Shown here: positions 19,589 to 28,670 of the stretch, in pieces | Layout: each line of letters opens with the position of its first letter | How positions within the stretch are numbered: position 1 is the stretch's first letter | From: Tritonibacter litoralis | GTDB taxonomy: Bacteria; Pseudomonadota; Alphaproteobacteria; Rhodobacterales; Rhodobacteraceae | Direction of reading: 5' to 3' | Assembly (NCBI RefSeq): GCF_009496005.1 | Contig: NZ_WIBF01000001.1 | Location: 248,001 to 312,000, forward strand | Length of the DNA: 64,000 nucleotides | The notes under the pieces: model-generated | Told to the model about the DNA's origin: nothing | Databases searched by the model: none | Seen by the model: the letters and a program-made list of their open reading frames with translations, nothing else | Program-made: the position numbers and the translations under genes

Positions 19589-22240
19589 ATGCCGAGCCTG
19601 AACGAAATCCGTTCCACATTTCTGAACTACTTCGAAAAACAGGGACATATGATTGTCGACTCCAGCCCACTGGTGCCGCGCAATGACCCGACCCTGATGT
19701 TCACCAACTCTGGGATGGTGCAGTTCAAAAACTGCTTCACCGGGGTTGAAAAGCGCGACTATGTCCGTGCGACAACTGCGCAGAAATGTGTCCGCGCCGG
19801 CGGCAAGCACAATGACTTGGACAACGTGGGCTATACTGCGCGCCACCACACATTCTTTGAGATGCTCGGTAACTTCTCCTTTGGCGATTACTTCAAGCAT
19901 CAGGCAATCCCTTTTGCCTGGGAGCTGATCACCAAGGAATTCGCGATTCCCAAAGAGCGTCTTTATACCACCGTCTATCACACCGATGACGAAGCGTTTG
20001 ATATCTGGAAAAAGGTCGGCGTGCCCGAAGACCGGATCATCCGCATCTCGACCTCGGATAACTTCTGGCAGATGGGCGACACCGGCCCCTGTGGTCCCTG
20101 CACCGAGATCTTCTATGACCATGGCGACCATATCTGGGGTGGCCCTCCGGGCAGCCCAGAAGAAGACGGCGACCGGTTCATCGAGATCTGGAACCTTGTT
20201 TTCATGCAGAACGAACGGTTCGCGGATGGCTCTATGGTCGATCTGGACATGCAGTCCATCGACACAGGTATGGGGCTGGAGCGGATCGCGGCGCTGCTGC
20301 AGGGCACCCACGACAACTATGAAACCGATCTGTTCAAAGCGTTGATCGAAGCCTCGGCCAATGTGACCAATTCCGATCCTTTTGGCGATCAGAACGTCCA
20401 CCACCGGGTGATTGCAGACCACTTGCGGTCCTGTTCGTTCCTGATCGCCGAAGGTGTTCTGCCCTCCAACGAAGGCCGTGGATATGTCCTGCGCCGTATC
20501 ATGCGCCGCGCCATGCGTCATGCGTCATTGTTGGGCGCAAATGATCCGGTGATGCACAAGCTGGTGCCCGCGCTGGTTCAGCAGATGGGCGCGGCCTATC
20601 CTGAACTGTCCCAAGGTCAGGCGCTGATCGAAGAGACGTTTGAGCAAGAAGAAACCCGGTTTCTCAAGACTTTGGACCGCGGTCTGAAACTGCTGGACGA
20701 AGCCTCGACCGATCTGGGCAAGGGCGACACGCTGCCTGGTGAGACGGCGTTCAAACTCTATGACACCTATGGCTTCCCCCTCGACCTGACCCAGGACGCC
20801 CTGCGCGCCAAGGAAATCGAAGTCGACACCGACGGGTTCGACGCCGCCATGAAAGCGCAAAAAGAGAAGTCCCGCGCCGGTGGCATTGGTTTGGGCGAAG
20901 CGGCGGATGTGAAGGTCTATTTCGATATTCTGGATGCGTCCGGTTCAACCGAGTTCCTTGGTTATGAGACCGAGAAGGCCGAAGGTCAGATCGTTGCCAT
21001 CGTCAAAGGCGGTGCGCAGGTCGACACAGCCTCCAAAGGTGACAGTGTTCAGATCATCCTGAACCAGACCCCGTTTTACGCTGAAAGCGGCGGTCAGATC
21101 GGCGACACTGGTGTTTTAACCGTCGAAGGCGGCGCGGCGCAGATTACTGATACCAAGAAGGTCGAAGGTCTGTTCCTGCACATCGCCGAGGTCACCGAGG
21201 GTGAGATCGCGGTTGAGGCCGGGGCAGAGCTGGTGGTGGATCATGCGCGTCGCAGCCAGATCCGCGCCAATCACTCCGCCACCCACCTGTTGCATGAAGC
21301 TCTGCGCAATGCGCTTGGCGATCACGTGGCCCAAAAGGGCTCGCTGAATGCCGATGACCGTTTGCGTTTCGACTTTAGCCACAACAAAGGGCTGAGCGGC
21401 GAAGAACTGGCCAACATCGGCGCCGAAGTGAATGAATTCATTCGCCAAAACACAGCTGTAACCACCCGTATCATGACCCCGGATGATGCCCGTGCCATTG
21501 GTGCACAGGCCTTGTTCGGTGAGAAATACGGCGAAGAGGTCCGCGTGGTCTCCATGGGGCGTGCGCCAACGGGCAAGGGCGCGGATGGGGAGACCTATTC
21601 GCTGGAACTTTGCGGCGGAACGCATGTCAAACAGACCGGTGACATCGGAACCTTTGTGATCCTGGGCGACAGCGCGTCGTCTGCCGGTGTCCGCCGGATC
21701 GAGGCGCTGACCGGTGCCGCAGCTTTGGAGCACTTGGAACGCGAAGCGGGCCGGATGGCGGATGTTGCCGCAGCGCTTAAAGCGCAACCTGTGGATGTAC
21801 TGGATCGCCTCAAGGCTCTGATGGACGAACGCAAAGCCCTGCAGAACGAGATTTCCAACCTAAAACAACAGGTTGCCATGGGCGGTGGCTCTGGTGGTGG
21901 GGTTGAGGCCAAAGAGATCGGCGGCAAAAAGTTCCTGGCGCAGGCCCTGAAAGGCGTCTCTGGCAAGGACCTGCGCGGCTTGATTGACGCGCATAAACAG
22001 AACCTCGGATCTGGTGTGATCCTCTTGATCGCCGACGACGACGGAAAAGTGGCCGTGGCAGCAGGCGTGACCGATGATCTGACCGGTGAGATTTCTGCGG
22101 TGGACATCCTGAAAGCGGCGGTTCCGGCTGTTGGCGGCAAAGGTGGCGGTGGCCGTCCTGACATGGCACAGGGCGGTGGCAAGGATTTTGCCGGAGCTGA
22201 GGACGCAATCAAAGCAGCCGAAGCCGTGCTCCTGAATTGA
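19589..22240 (+). CDS. alaS: Alanyl-tRNA synthetase
   Basis: This 883-residue class II synthetase charges tRNA-Ala. The catalytic core at about 1-250 includes [13 protein letters not shown] and [14 protein letters not shown]. The editing domain has the zinc-binding HSATH (His562, His566) and CGGTH (Cys675, His679) sites, and a C-terminal glycine-rich segment with the C-Ala domain follows. Length matches the family. GACGGAAG precedes the ATG. It lies 165 bases after recA with a terminator between, a recA-alaS order that is common in this group. Confidence 0.98.
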   Translation: MPSLNEIRSTFLNYFEKQGHMIVDSSPLVPRNDPTLMFTNSGMVQFKNCFTGVEKRDYVRATTAQKCVRAGGKHNDLDNVGYTARHHTFFEMLGNFSFGDYFKHQAIPFAWELITKEFAIPKERLYTTVYHTDDEAFDIWKKVGVPEDRIIRISTSDNFWQMGDTGPCGPCTEIFYDHGDHIWGGPPGSPEEDGDRFIEIWNLVFMQNERFADGSMVDLDMQSIDTGMGLERIAALLQGTHDNYETDLFKALIEASANVTNSDPFGDQNVHHRVIADHLRSCSFLIAEGVLPSNEGRGYVLRRIMRRAMRHASLLGANDPVMHKLVPALVQQMGAAYPELSQGQALIEETFEQEETRFLKTLDRGLKLLDEASTDLGKGDTLPGETAFKLYDTYGFPLDLTQDALRAKEIEVDTDGFDAAMKAQKEKSRAGGIGLGEAADVKVYFDILDASGSTEFLGYETEKAEGQIVAIVKGGAQVDTASKGDSVQIILNQTPFYAESGGQIGDTGVLTVEGGAAQITDTKKVEGLFLHIAEVTEGEIAVEAGAELVVDHARRSQIRANHSATHLLHEALRNALGDHVAQKGSLNADDRLRFDFSHNKGLSGEELANIGAEVNEFIRQNTAVTTRIMTPDDARAIGAQALFGEKYGEEVRVVSMGRAPTGKGADGETYSLELCGGTHVKQTGDIGTFVILGDSASSAGVRRIEALTGAAALEHLEREAGRMADVAAALKAQPVDVLDRLKALMDERKALQNEISNLKQQVAMGGGSGGGVEAKEIGGKKFLAQALKGVSGKDLRGLIDAHKQNLGSGVILLIADDDGKVAVAAGVTDDLTGEISAVDILKAAVPAVGGKGGGGRPDMAQGGGKDFAGAEDAIKAAEAVLLN

Positions 22241-22318
22241 CCAAACGGTCAAAAAGAACTTGGACTTTCTCGCAGAACCCTTAATCTGCGGGGAAGTTTA
22301 TCTGCTTTGGAGCCAAAA

Positions 22319-22606
22319 ATGTCCGCACTCTGGATTGCACATGTCACCGTAACTGATGCTGACGCATATGGGAAATATGCGGAGCTGGCAGGTCCGGCAA
22401 TTGCCAAACACGGCGGTGAATTCATCGCCCGCGCCGCGCGTTACGTTCAACTTGAAGGCAAAGAGCGCCCACGCAATGTGGTTGCCAAATTTGCCAGCGT
22501 GGAAGCTGCGGTTGCGTGTTACAACAGCGACGATTACCAGGCTGCGCTGGCCCATGCAAAAGATGCGTCTGAACGTGAATTGGTTGTTGTGGAAATCACC
22601 GAGTAA
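22319..22606 (+). CDS. DUF1330 domain protein
   Basis: A 95-residue protein with the DUF1330 ferredoxin-like (dimeric alpha-beta barrel) pattern: ALWIAHVTVTDADAYGKYAELA at the start, GGEFIARAARYVQLEGKERPRNVVAKFAS in the middle, and YNSDDYQAALAHAKDASERELVVVE at the end. The family has no firmly known function. The ATG at 22319 is preceded by TTGGAG. It follows alaS by 78 bases and is closed by a strong terminator. Confidence 0.87.
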   Translation: MSALWIAHVTVTDADAYGKYAELAGPAIAKHGGEFIARAARYVQLEGKERPRNVVAKFASVEAAVACYNSDDYQAALAHAKDASERELVVVEITE

Positions 22607-22641
22607 TCCCGCCAAGTTCGTCACGTATTCGAGTTAATTCC

Positions 22642-22674
22642 AACCCATCCAAGTTTTGCTTGGGTGGGTTTTTT
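22642..22674 (+). terminator. Intrinsic terminator after the DUF1330 gene
   Basis: AACCCATCCAAG (22642-22653) pairs with CTTGGGTGGGTT (22659-22670), a 12-bp stem with one T-G pair, followed by a T-run. Confidence 0.85.
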
Positions 22675-22748
22675 CTGTGTATTCTGTGGCAAAGGGCACG
22701 ACCTAATTGGGCTTGTGACCCAGATTTACCGGATACTGGAAACCAAAA

Positions 22749-23195
22749 ATGTTAACTCCCATTGGCGTTCCTTTGTCACCAGTACAACCTGTTACCCCAA
22801 TCCAATCGCAAGCAGACAAGACAGACTCGCAGAAGATCGATGCAACGTCGCAGTCAGCATCCGCAACGCCAAGCAGTGCGCAGGCCTCTCAGTTTGTTCA
22901 ACCGCCTGCTGACAGCTCCAAAGGACAGGACGCGGACCTTCAGTCCGCGTTAAACCAAGACGCCGCCCAACGCGCCCGGCCAAGCGTTGAGGGGAAAACA
23001 AATACACCGCAGCGCAACGTCGGCGGTGGCACTGCTGGGATCAACAAAGAAGCTATTGAAATCTTAGAACGCGTGCTTGAAAGCGCGCAGCAGGCGGATA
23101 ACGTCAGCGCCGAAGATTTTCGAACCCAGCTGAGCGCCGAGCTTGAGGCCTCAGGACTGGATCCGTCCAAACCGATGGTGGATATCCGGGTCTGA
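22749..23195 (+). CDS. Unrecognised protein with a C-terminal module shared with its neighbour
   Basis: A 148-residue protein of unknown function. Residues 1-90 are rich in Ser, Gln, Ala and Pro and look disordered. Residues 92-148 form a compact module, with IEILERVLES, SAEDFRTQL and a final PMVDIRV, that aligns without gaps to the C-terminus of the next gene; about 26 of 57 positions are identical by eye. There is no signal peptide or membrane segment. GGAAAC upstream of the ATG is a weak ribosome site. It lies alone between a terminator and an AT-rich gap. Confidence 0.7.
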   Translation: MLTPIGVPLSPVQPVTPIQSQADKTDSQKIDATSQSASATPSSAQASQFVQPPADSSKGQDADLQSALNQDAAQRARPSVEGKTNTPQRNVGGGTAGINKEAIEILERVLESAQQADNVSAEDFRTQLSAELEASGLDPSKPMVDIRV

Positions 23196-23391
23196 AAACC
23201 AGATGTCACCGTGGGTTCTGTTATCCAATGCAGCAGAGAACGATAAAAACCCACATGCGAGATGCAGCATAAGTCATTGAATCATTTTGAAATACTCAAA
23301 ATTTAGTTGGTAAGCAAATCAAAATATCTAACTGGCAATTGTTCCCTCGCAGTCAGGAGGCTGCACGGTAACAAGCAAGTGGATAGAAACC

Positions 23392-23928
23392 ATGATTTAT
23401 GCGACCAGCGGCGCGGCCGTTTCAGCATATTTTTCTCAATCGTCACAGGTTCAAACTCTCAGCGACGAGCAGCAGAACAATCTGGAAGAGATTCTTTCGC
23501 GTTATGATACAGATAATCTGAGCGAGGATGACGCATCAGAGATTGTCCAAAACATTCGCGACTTGAATATTCGCTCAGGCCCAGCATTAGGGTCGGCGCT
23601 CACGTCGGCCGGCGTAGATCCGAATGAACTTTTGGACAAGGCAGGCGTAGAGCGCGGCGGCCCGCAAGGTCCCGGTGGTCCGGGCGGCCCTGGAGGTCCT
23701 GGTGGCCCCGGAGGGCCGGGCGGTCCAGGTGGCGCTGGTGGCGCGCAAGAAGGCGGTGATGGCACCTCTGGCGTGAATGAAGCCGCAGTGACCATTTTGG
23801 AATCCGTTCTGGAGGCGCTGGAAGAGGACGAAGACAGCACCACTGAGGATTTTCAAACGCTTCTGGCCGCTCAGCTCGAGGAAGCAGGTATTGATTCCAC
23901 TCAGCCGATTGTGGATTTTCGGCTCTAG
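23392..23928 (+). CDS. Unrecognised protein with collagen-like Gly-Gly-Pro tract
   Basis: A 178-residue protein in three parts. Residues 22-86 are a helical region with LSDEQQNNLEEILSRYD followed by LSEDDASEIVQNI, ending in AGVDPNELLDKAGV. Residues 89-118 are a tract of Gly-Gly-Pro triplets. Residues 122-178 are the same C-terminal module as the preceding gene, ending PIVDFRL. No signal peptide or membrane helix is visible, so secretion, if any, would need another route. The function is unknown. Its flanks are AT-rich, and an 11-bp terminator hairpin follows. Confidence 0.75.
   Translation: MIYATSGAAVSAYFSQSSQVQTLSDEQQNNLEEILSRYDTDNLSEDDASEIVQNIRDLNIRSGPALGSALTSAGVDPNELLDKAGVERGGPQGPGGPGGPGGPGGPGGPGGPGGAGGAQEGGDGTSGVNEAAVTILESVLEALEEDEDSTTEDFQTLLAAQLEEAGIDSTQPIVDFRL
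23656..23745 (+). repeat. Gly-Gly-Pro triplet tract inside the coding region
   Basis: About eight Gly-Gly-Pro or Gly-Pro-Gly units encoded by a GC-rich 90-base stretch. Synonymous codons are mixed (GGT, GGC, GGA, GGG; CCT, CCG, CCC, CCA), so the DNA repeat is imperfect while the peptide repeat is regular. Confidence 0.85.
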
Positions 23929-23968
23929 GGACCTAAGAGCAGCGTACCGATGGCTGTCCTCAATGGAA

Positions 23969-23995
23969 AAAGGCCGCTCATCCCGAGCGGCCTTT
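23969..23995. terminator. Bidirectional terminator between the Gly-Pro gene and typA
   Basis: An 11-bp perfect stem (AAAGGCCGCTC and GAGCGGCCTTT) with a 5-base loop. It stands between two convergent genes and can serve both. Confidence 0.85.
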
Positions 23996-24022
23996 GATCG
24001 TTTTAAAAAGGACAGCTGGCCG

Positions 24023-25843
24023 TTACTGGTTGGCCTTTGCCATGCGCTTGCGCTCATGCGGGTCGAGATAGCGTTTGCGCAGACGCACGTTGCTCGGTGT
24101 CACTTCCACCAGCTCATCGTCGTCAATGTAAGCAATCGCCTCTTCAAGGCTCAGTGTCATCGGCGTGGTCAGGCGCACTGCATCGTCGGTGCCCGAAGCA
24201 CGCACGTTGGTCAGCTTTTTACCTTTCAGCGGGTTCACTTCCAGATCATTTTCACGGCTGTGTTCGCCGATGATCATGCCAGTATACACGTCTTCCTGTG
24301 CGCCGATCATCATCTTGCCGCGCTCTTCTAGGTTCCACAACGCGTAAGCAACCGAGGTGCCGTTCTCCATAGAGATCAGAACACCAGCACGACGGCCCGG
24401 AATTGCACCTTTGTGCGGGGTCCAGCCATGGAACACGCGGTTCAAAACACCGGTGCCGCGGGTGTCGGTGAGAAATTCGCCGTGATAGCCGATCAGGCCG
24501 CGCGACGGAACATGCGCGATAATGCGGGTCTTGCCTGCGCCTGCGGGCTTCATCTCGACCAGTTCACCTTTGCGGTGGCCGGTGAGCTTTTCGATCACAA
24601 CGCCAGAGTATTCGTCATCCACATCGATGGTGGCTTCTTCGACCGGCTCCATGCGCACACCGTCCTGCTCATCAAACAGAACCTGCGGACGAGAGATCGA
24701 CAGTTCGAACCCTTCGCGACGCATGTTTTCAATCAGAACGCCCATCTGCAATTCGCCACGACCTGCAACCTCGAACGCCTCACCGCCGGGGGTGTCGGTG
24801 ATCTGAATCGCCACGTTAGACTCTGCTTCTTTCATCAGACGGTCACGGATCACACGGGACTGAACCTTTTTACCATCGCGGCCCGCCAGCGGGCTGTCGT
24901 TGATGCCAAAGGTCACAGTGATGGTAGGCGGGTCGATCGGCTGTGCAGGCAGCGGGTTTTCAACGCTTGGATCCAGCAGAGAGTCCGCAACGGTGGCTTT
25001 GGTCATACCAGCAACCGAAACAATGTCACCGGCTTCGGCCACATCGATCGGCTGTTGCGCCAGGCCCCGGAACGCCAGAACCTTGGTGCAGCGGAAGTTT
25101 TCAATCAGCTCGCCCTCGCGGGTCAGCGCTTTGACGCTGTCGCCAACTTTCAGGGTGCCGGATTCAACGCGACCGGTCAGGATGCGGCCCATAAACGGGT
25201 CAGAGCCCAGGGTGGTTGCCAGCATCTGGAAGGGTTCGTCTTTTCTCTCGATTTGCGCGGGGGCAGGCACGTGCTCAACAATCAGATCAAACAGAGCGGA
25301 CAGATCCTTGCGGGGGCCGTCCAGCGTCATGTCGGCCCAGCCGGAGCGACCGGATGCATACATGGACGGGAAGTCCAGTTGTTCATCCGTGGCGCCAAGG
25401 TTGGCAAAGAGGTCAAAACACTGGTCCAGCGCGCGGTCGGGTTCTCCGTCGGGCTTGTCAACTTTGTTCACAACCACAATCGGACGCAGACCCAGTGCCA
25501 GCGCCTTGGAGGTTACGAATTTGGTCTGCGGCATCGGGCCTTCAGCCGCGTCCACCAGCAAAACAACACCGTCAACCATCGACAGGATCCGCTCAACCTC
25601 ACCACCAAAATCGGCGTGGCCGGGGGTGTCGACGATATTGATCCGAGTGTCGTTCCATTCCACTGACGTCGCCTTGGCGAGAATGGTGATCCCGCGTTCG
25701 CGTTCCAGATCATTGCTGTCCATGGCCCGTTCAGCCACAGCCTGGTTTTCGCGGAACGCGCCGGATTGTTTCAATAGCTCGTCAACCAGGGTCGTTTTCC
25801 CGTGGTCAACGTGGGCGATGATCGCAATATTGCGCAGGTCCAT
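24023..25843 (-). CDS. typA: Translational GTPase TypA/BipA
   Basis: A 606-residue ribosome-associated GTPase. G1 is [15 protein letters not shown] near residue 10, G2 lies in [14 protein letters not shown]3 is [14 protein letters not shown] near 75 and G4 is NKVDKPD near 130. EF-G-like domains III and V follow ([21 protein letters not shown] near 360) and then the BipA-specific C-terminus. It helps ribosome assembly and growth under stress or cold. The ATG at 25843 begins the family N-terminus (MDLRNIAI); a longer frame is discarded. It shares a terminator with the convergent Gly-Pro gene. Confidence 0.96.
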   Translation of the reverse strand: MDLRNIAIIAHVDHGKTTLVDELLKQSGAFRENQAVAERAMDSNDLERERGITILAKATSVEWNDTRINIVDTPGHADFGGEVERILSMVDGVVLLVDAAEGPMPQTKFVTSKALALGLRPIVVVNKVDKPDGEPDRALDQCFDLFANLGATDEQLDFPSMYASGRSGWADMTLDGPRKDLSALFDLIVEHVPAPAQIERKDEPFQMLATTLGSDPFMGRILTGRVESGTLKVGDSVKALTREGELIENFRCTKVLAFRGLAQQPIDVAEAGDIVSVAGMTKATVADSLLDPSVENPLPAQPIDPPTITVTFGINDSPLAGRDGKKVQSRVIRDRLMKEAESNVAIQITDTPGGEAFEVAGRGELQMGVLIENMRREGFELSISRPQVLFDEQDGVRMEPVEEATIDVDDEYSGVVIEKLTGHRKGELVEMKPAGAGKTRIIAHVPSRGLIGYHGEFLTDTRGTGVLNRVFHGWTPHKGAIPGRRAGVLISMENGTSVAYALWNLEERGKMMIGAQEDVYTGMIIGEHSRENDLEVNPLKGKKLTNVRASGTDDAVRLTTPMTLSLEEAIAYIDDDELVEVTPSNVRLRKRYLDPHERKRMAKANQ

Positions 25844-25954
25844 AGGTATCAGCCTTTTAAAGGAGGTTGCGCCGCCCATAACGTGATCGGTGGCAGAAGG
25901 CCAGCGAAAAGAGGTGCGCGCGCAGCATGATACAGCCGGTGTGCGAAAATTCGG

Positions 25955-26290
25955 TCAGTGGCCGGCTGTTTTTGAGAACAAATGGATGACCAGAATGCCG
26001 ATAATAATCAGGCCCAGCCCCAGTATTGCAGGCAGATCCAACGTCTGTCCAAAGACCACATAACCGATGGCTGCAATCAATACGATGCCAAGTCCAGACC
26101 AGATGGCGTAGACGATGCCAACAGGCATAAAGGCCAAGGTACGTCCCAGAAAATAGAACGACACCCCATATGCTACAACCACAAGCGCCGAAGGCAGAAG
26201 CCGCGTGAACTGATGGCTGGCCTGCAACGCGCTGGTGCCGATGGTTTCCGCAACAACCGCTATGATGAGAAATAGATAAGGGGTCGGCAT
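25955..26290 (-). CDS. Small multidrug resistance (SMR/EmrE family) transporter
   Basis: A 111-residue protein with four predicted transmembrane helices. The conserved membrane glutamate is in AVVAETIGTSALQAS, helix 2 has the GVSFYFLGRTLAFMPVGIVYAIWSGLGIV signature region, and helix 4 ends in LGLGLIIIGILVIHLFS. Family members form antiparallel dimers that exchange protons for cationic drugs or guanidinium; the substrate cannot be read here. The ATG at 26290 follows GGAGCGTGAC. It lies 111 bases upstream of typA on the same strand. Confidence 0.93.
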   Translation of the reverse strand: MPTPYLFLIIAVVAETIGTSALQASHQFTRLLPSALVVVAYGVSFYFLGRTLAFMPVGIVYAIWSGLGIVLIAAIGYVVFGQTLDLPAILGLGLIIIGILVIHLFSKTAGH

Positions 26291-26410
26291 GTCACGCTCC
26301 ATAGGAAAATCACCCGCGCACTGGGCCAGAAAAACCCTGCATTTGCAACGCAGTCCAATAGGTTTTTAAACAGCGCCTGAAGGAATGACGCAAAAGCGAC
26401 GATTGGCCCG

Positions 26411-27580
26411 TTATGCGCGTCCGTTGGTGACAAACCATTCCGCCACTTGCGGACGCATGTACTCCCAAACGATCTGCGCGCCTCGGCGAACCTTGATGCC
26501 GACGCGCGCATCAATCTGCGGCAATTGAACGTCATAATCCAGCCAGCTGCCACCTCCGTTGGCCAGGTTCAGCAACAACGGCTGGACCCGGTCGATGGAT
26601 TTGGCAAACACGGCTTCGGCGGTTTCGGCGGCTTCAAACTCTTCCCAAATGGCGCGCAGCTCTGCGTTTTGCGGGTCTGGCAACAAGCCAAACAACCGAT
26701 CAGCCGCGGCTTGCTCGGCCGCTTCAACCGCTGCCAAAGCTTCGGGAGAGACAACACCGTGTATTGGCGCATCCCCTGCGTCAATCTCAACCAGGTCATG
26801 CAGAACCAGCATGGTCAGCACTTTTAACAGATCCACCGGCGCATGCGCATGGTCCGACAGGATCCAGGCAAACATCATAATGTGCCAGGAATGTTCCGCC
26901 GAGTTCTCGTGCCGTGTGCCATCGGCAAGCTTGGACGCCCGCAGGACATGTTTCAGTTGGTCCGCCTCGCTCAGAAAGGTGATTTGCTGGGTGAACGTCG
27001 GATCGTGCTCCGTTGCCCCGCCATCCAGCAGTCCTCGAACATGATCATAGGCCAGTGGCAAATGGGATTTGAGAGAGACCGCGCGCCCCGTTTCGATGTT
27101 TTCACGGCAGATCGCCACATGTTCCGATGGTGGATTTGCACCGCGCAGGGTTTGAAACAGGGGCTGCGCACGATCCAGCGCCTTGGCGAATTGGGCGTCC
27201 TTGGATTGATTTGCCTCGAACTCACGCCACAGGTCTGCCATTGCCTGACCCTGGGTCTGAGGCAACAGGCCAAAGATCCGCGCAGCCGCCGCGTGCTCGG
27301 CGCGCGCAACCGCTTCCCAATCCACGGCTTCGTGGATCGGGTGATCGCCCACATCCACTTCGACGACATCATGCAACAGAAGCATCTGAATAACACGCAG
27401 CAGATCCACGCCATCCGGCGCGTGACCGGCCAGCACCAAAGCATACAAAGCCAGGTGCCAGCTATGTTCCGCAGAGTTTTCAACCCGCGAACCGTCCAAA
27501 AGCAAGTTGTGCCTGTCTACCCCCCTTAGCCGCTCGATTTCGTTCAAAAACTCAAACTGCTGGGCGAGGGTGGTCTGCAC
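26411..27580 (-). CDS. Tandem HD-domain protein (fused duplicate of YfbR/HDDC2-type 5'-deoxynucleotidase)
   Basis: A 389-residue protein made of two similar halves of about 195 residues. Repeat 1 has ENSAEHSWH (34-42), LLLHDVVEVDVGD (His70-Asp71) and FAKALDRAQP. Repeat 2 has ENSAEHSWH (225-233), LVLHDLVEIDAGD (His261-Asp262) and FAKSIDRVQP. Each half keeps the H...HD...D metal ligands of the HD superfamily, and the closest single-domain relatives remove phosphate from deoxynucleoside monophosphates. The start is a GTG at 27580 with AAAGGA six bases upstream. It is the last gene of a tight three-gene operon. Confidence 0.85.
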   Translation of the reverse strand: MQTTLAQQFEFLNEIERLRGVDRHNLLLDGSRVENSAEHSWHLALYALVLAGHAPDGVDLLRVIQMLLLHDVVEVDVGDHPIHEAVDWEAVARAEHAAAARIFGLLPQTQGQAMADLWREFEANQSKDAQFAKALDRAQPLFQTLRGANPPSEHVAICRENIETGRAVSLKSHLPLAYDHVRGLLDGGATEHDPTFTQQITFLSEADQLKHVLRASKLADGTRHENSAEHSWHIMMFAWILSDHAHAPVDLLKVLTMLVLHDLVEIDAGDAPIHGVVSPEALAAVEAAEQAAADRLFGLLPDPQNAELRAIWEEFEAAETAEAVFAKSIDRVQPLLLNLANGGGSWLDYDVQLPQIDARVGIKVRRGAQIVWEYMRPQVAEWFVTNGRA

Positions 27581-27582
27581 TG

Positions 27583-27822
27583 TTAGTCCTTTGGTTTTAA
27601 CGAGGCCTGCGCGGCCGCAATCTTTTGTTCGAGAAAAATGCGCGCCTTTTGTTCCGCCAGACGCACGCGGACCTCGGTCAGAAAGGCTTCTTCCAAGGAT
27701 TGAGAGGCGGCGCCAAGCACTTGGGCCACCTCTACATAAAGTCGTTCCTCGCCCAAAGCGTCCTGCACCTTGAGGGTGTCAGACGCGAGCTTCTGGGCGA
27801 GTGTGTCGAGTGTCGACGACAT
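27583..27822 (-). CDS. Small unrecognised helical protein
   Basis: A 79-residue protein, charged and probably all helical, with heptad-like patterns (LDTLAQKLASDTLKVQDAL and EVRVRLAEQKARIFLEQKIA). There is no membrane segment, cysteine or known motif. Its ATG overlaps the stop of the alpha/beta hydrolase gene by one base (TGATG), and its own stop is two bases before the GTG of the HD protein gene, so it is co-translated with both. I do not recognise the family. Confidence 0.7.
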   Translation of the reverse strand: MSSTLDTLAQKLASDTLKVQDALGEERLYVEVAQVLGAASQSLEEAFLTEVRVRLAEQKARIFLEQKIAAAQASLKPKD

Positions 27823-28475
27823 CAGCGGGTGTTTTCCGTCAGACGGCGTTTCACATAGTCGGACACATTGTCGACCATGGTTTCCATATGCTGATCCTGG
27901 AAGAAGTGATCTGCACCGGGCACCTCGGTATGGGTGATGGTAATACCTTTCTGCTCGTGCAGTTTGTTCACCAGGTTCACTGTATCCGCAGGCGGTGCCA
28001 CACGGTCAGCGGTCCCATTGATGATCAAACCGGACGAGGGGCAGGGCGCCAAGAACGAGAAGTCATACATATTCGCAGGTGGGGCCACCGAGATAAAGCC
28101 GGTGATCTCAGGGCGGCGCATCAACAACTGCATGCCGATCCAAGCTCCAAAGGAGAAACCTGCAACCCAGCAATGCTTGGAATTGTTGTTCATCGACTGA
28201 AGATAATCCAGCGCCGATGCTGCGTCGGACAATTCGCCAACACCCTGATCATATTCACCCTGGCTGCGGCCAACACCACGGAAGTTAAACCGGAGCACCG
28301 TGAAGCCCATGTTGTAAAAGGCATAGTGCAGGTTATAGACAACCTTGTTGTTCATCGTTCCACCAAATTGCGGGTGCGGATGCAGCACGATGGCAATCGG
28401 GGCGTCACGTTCTTTTTGCGGGTGATAGCGGCCTTCCAGGCGGCCTTCGGGTCCAGGAAAAATGACCTCAGGCAT
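27822..28475 (-). CDS. Alpha/beta hydrolase
   Basis: A 217-residue protein with the alpha/beta hydrolase fold typical of the YcjY/dienelactone-hydrolase-like group. It has the oxyanion region LHPHPQFGGTMNNKVV near 30, VLRFNFRGVGRSQGEYDQG near 60, nucleophile elbow GFSFGAW with the serine near 105, an acid in NGTADRVAPP, and a late histidine in PGADHFFQDQ. The substrate is unknown. The ATG at 28475 begins a canonical N-terminus (MPEVIFPGPEGRLEG). It is divergent from iscR and leads the operon with the small protein and HD genes. Confidence 0.88.
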   Translation of the reverse strand: MPEVIFPGPEGRLEGRYHPQKERDAPIAIVLHPHPQFGGTMNNKVVYNLHYAFYNMGFTVLRFNFRGVGRSQGEYDQGVGELSDAASALDYLQSMNNNSKHCWVAGFSFGAWIGMQLLMRRPEITGFISVAPPANMYDFSFLAPCPSSGLIINGTADRVAPPADTVNLVNKLHEQKGITITHTEVPGADHFFQDQHMETMVDNVSDYVKRRLTENTR

Positions 28476-28527
28476 GGGCGGTTTTAATCCTACTCTCGTT
28501 TTACGCTCGCTGATCCGATGCAAATTC

Positions 28528-28556
28528 TTGACGGAATCCCTCGGGCAGTTTAGAAC
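28528..28556 (+). promoter_or_regulatory. Candidate sigma-70 promoter of the iscR-suf operon
   Basis: A -35 element TTGACG (28528-28533), a 17-base spacer and a -10-like TAGAAC (28551-28556). It is about 115 bases upstream of iscR. The -10 lies inside the Irr-type dyad. Confidence 0.55.
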
Positions 28557-28565
28557 GGTTCTAAA
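28549..28565. promoter_or_regulatory. Irr-type iron control element (ICE) upstream of iscR
   Basis: TTTAGAA-CGG-TTCTAAA is an exact match to the rhizobial/Rhodobacterales Irr motif TTTAGAA-N3-TTCTAAA. It overlaps the candidate -10 element, so a bound protein would block transcription under low iron or heme. Confidence 0.7.
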
Positions 28566-28670
28566 TTGGTGATGTTGGCCTTGCCGAAACATCGTCCCGA
28601 TGAGATACGCACAGTTGTACGAAACGTCAATGATTTCGCTGACACAGGCACCATTTGAGGGGGTAGGGGC

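Noticed and set aside
19481-20521. 346-codon frame antisense to alaS
   Set aside because: Covers the catalytic core of alaS on the other strand and shows no family motif.
24413-25666. 417-codon frame antisense to typA
   Set aside because: Same reason: entirely within a well-supported gene, with shadow-like composition and no domain.
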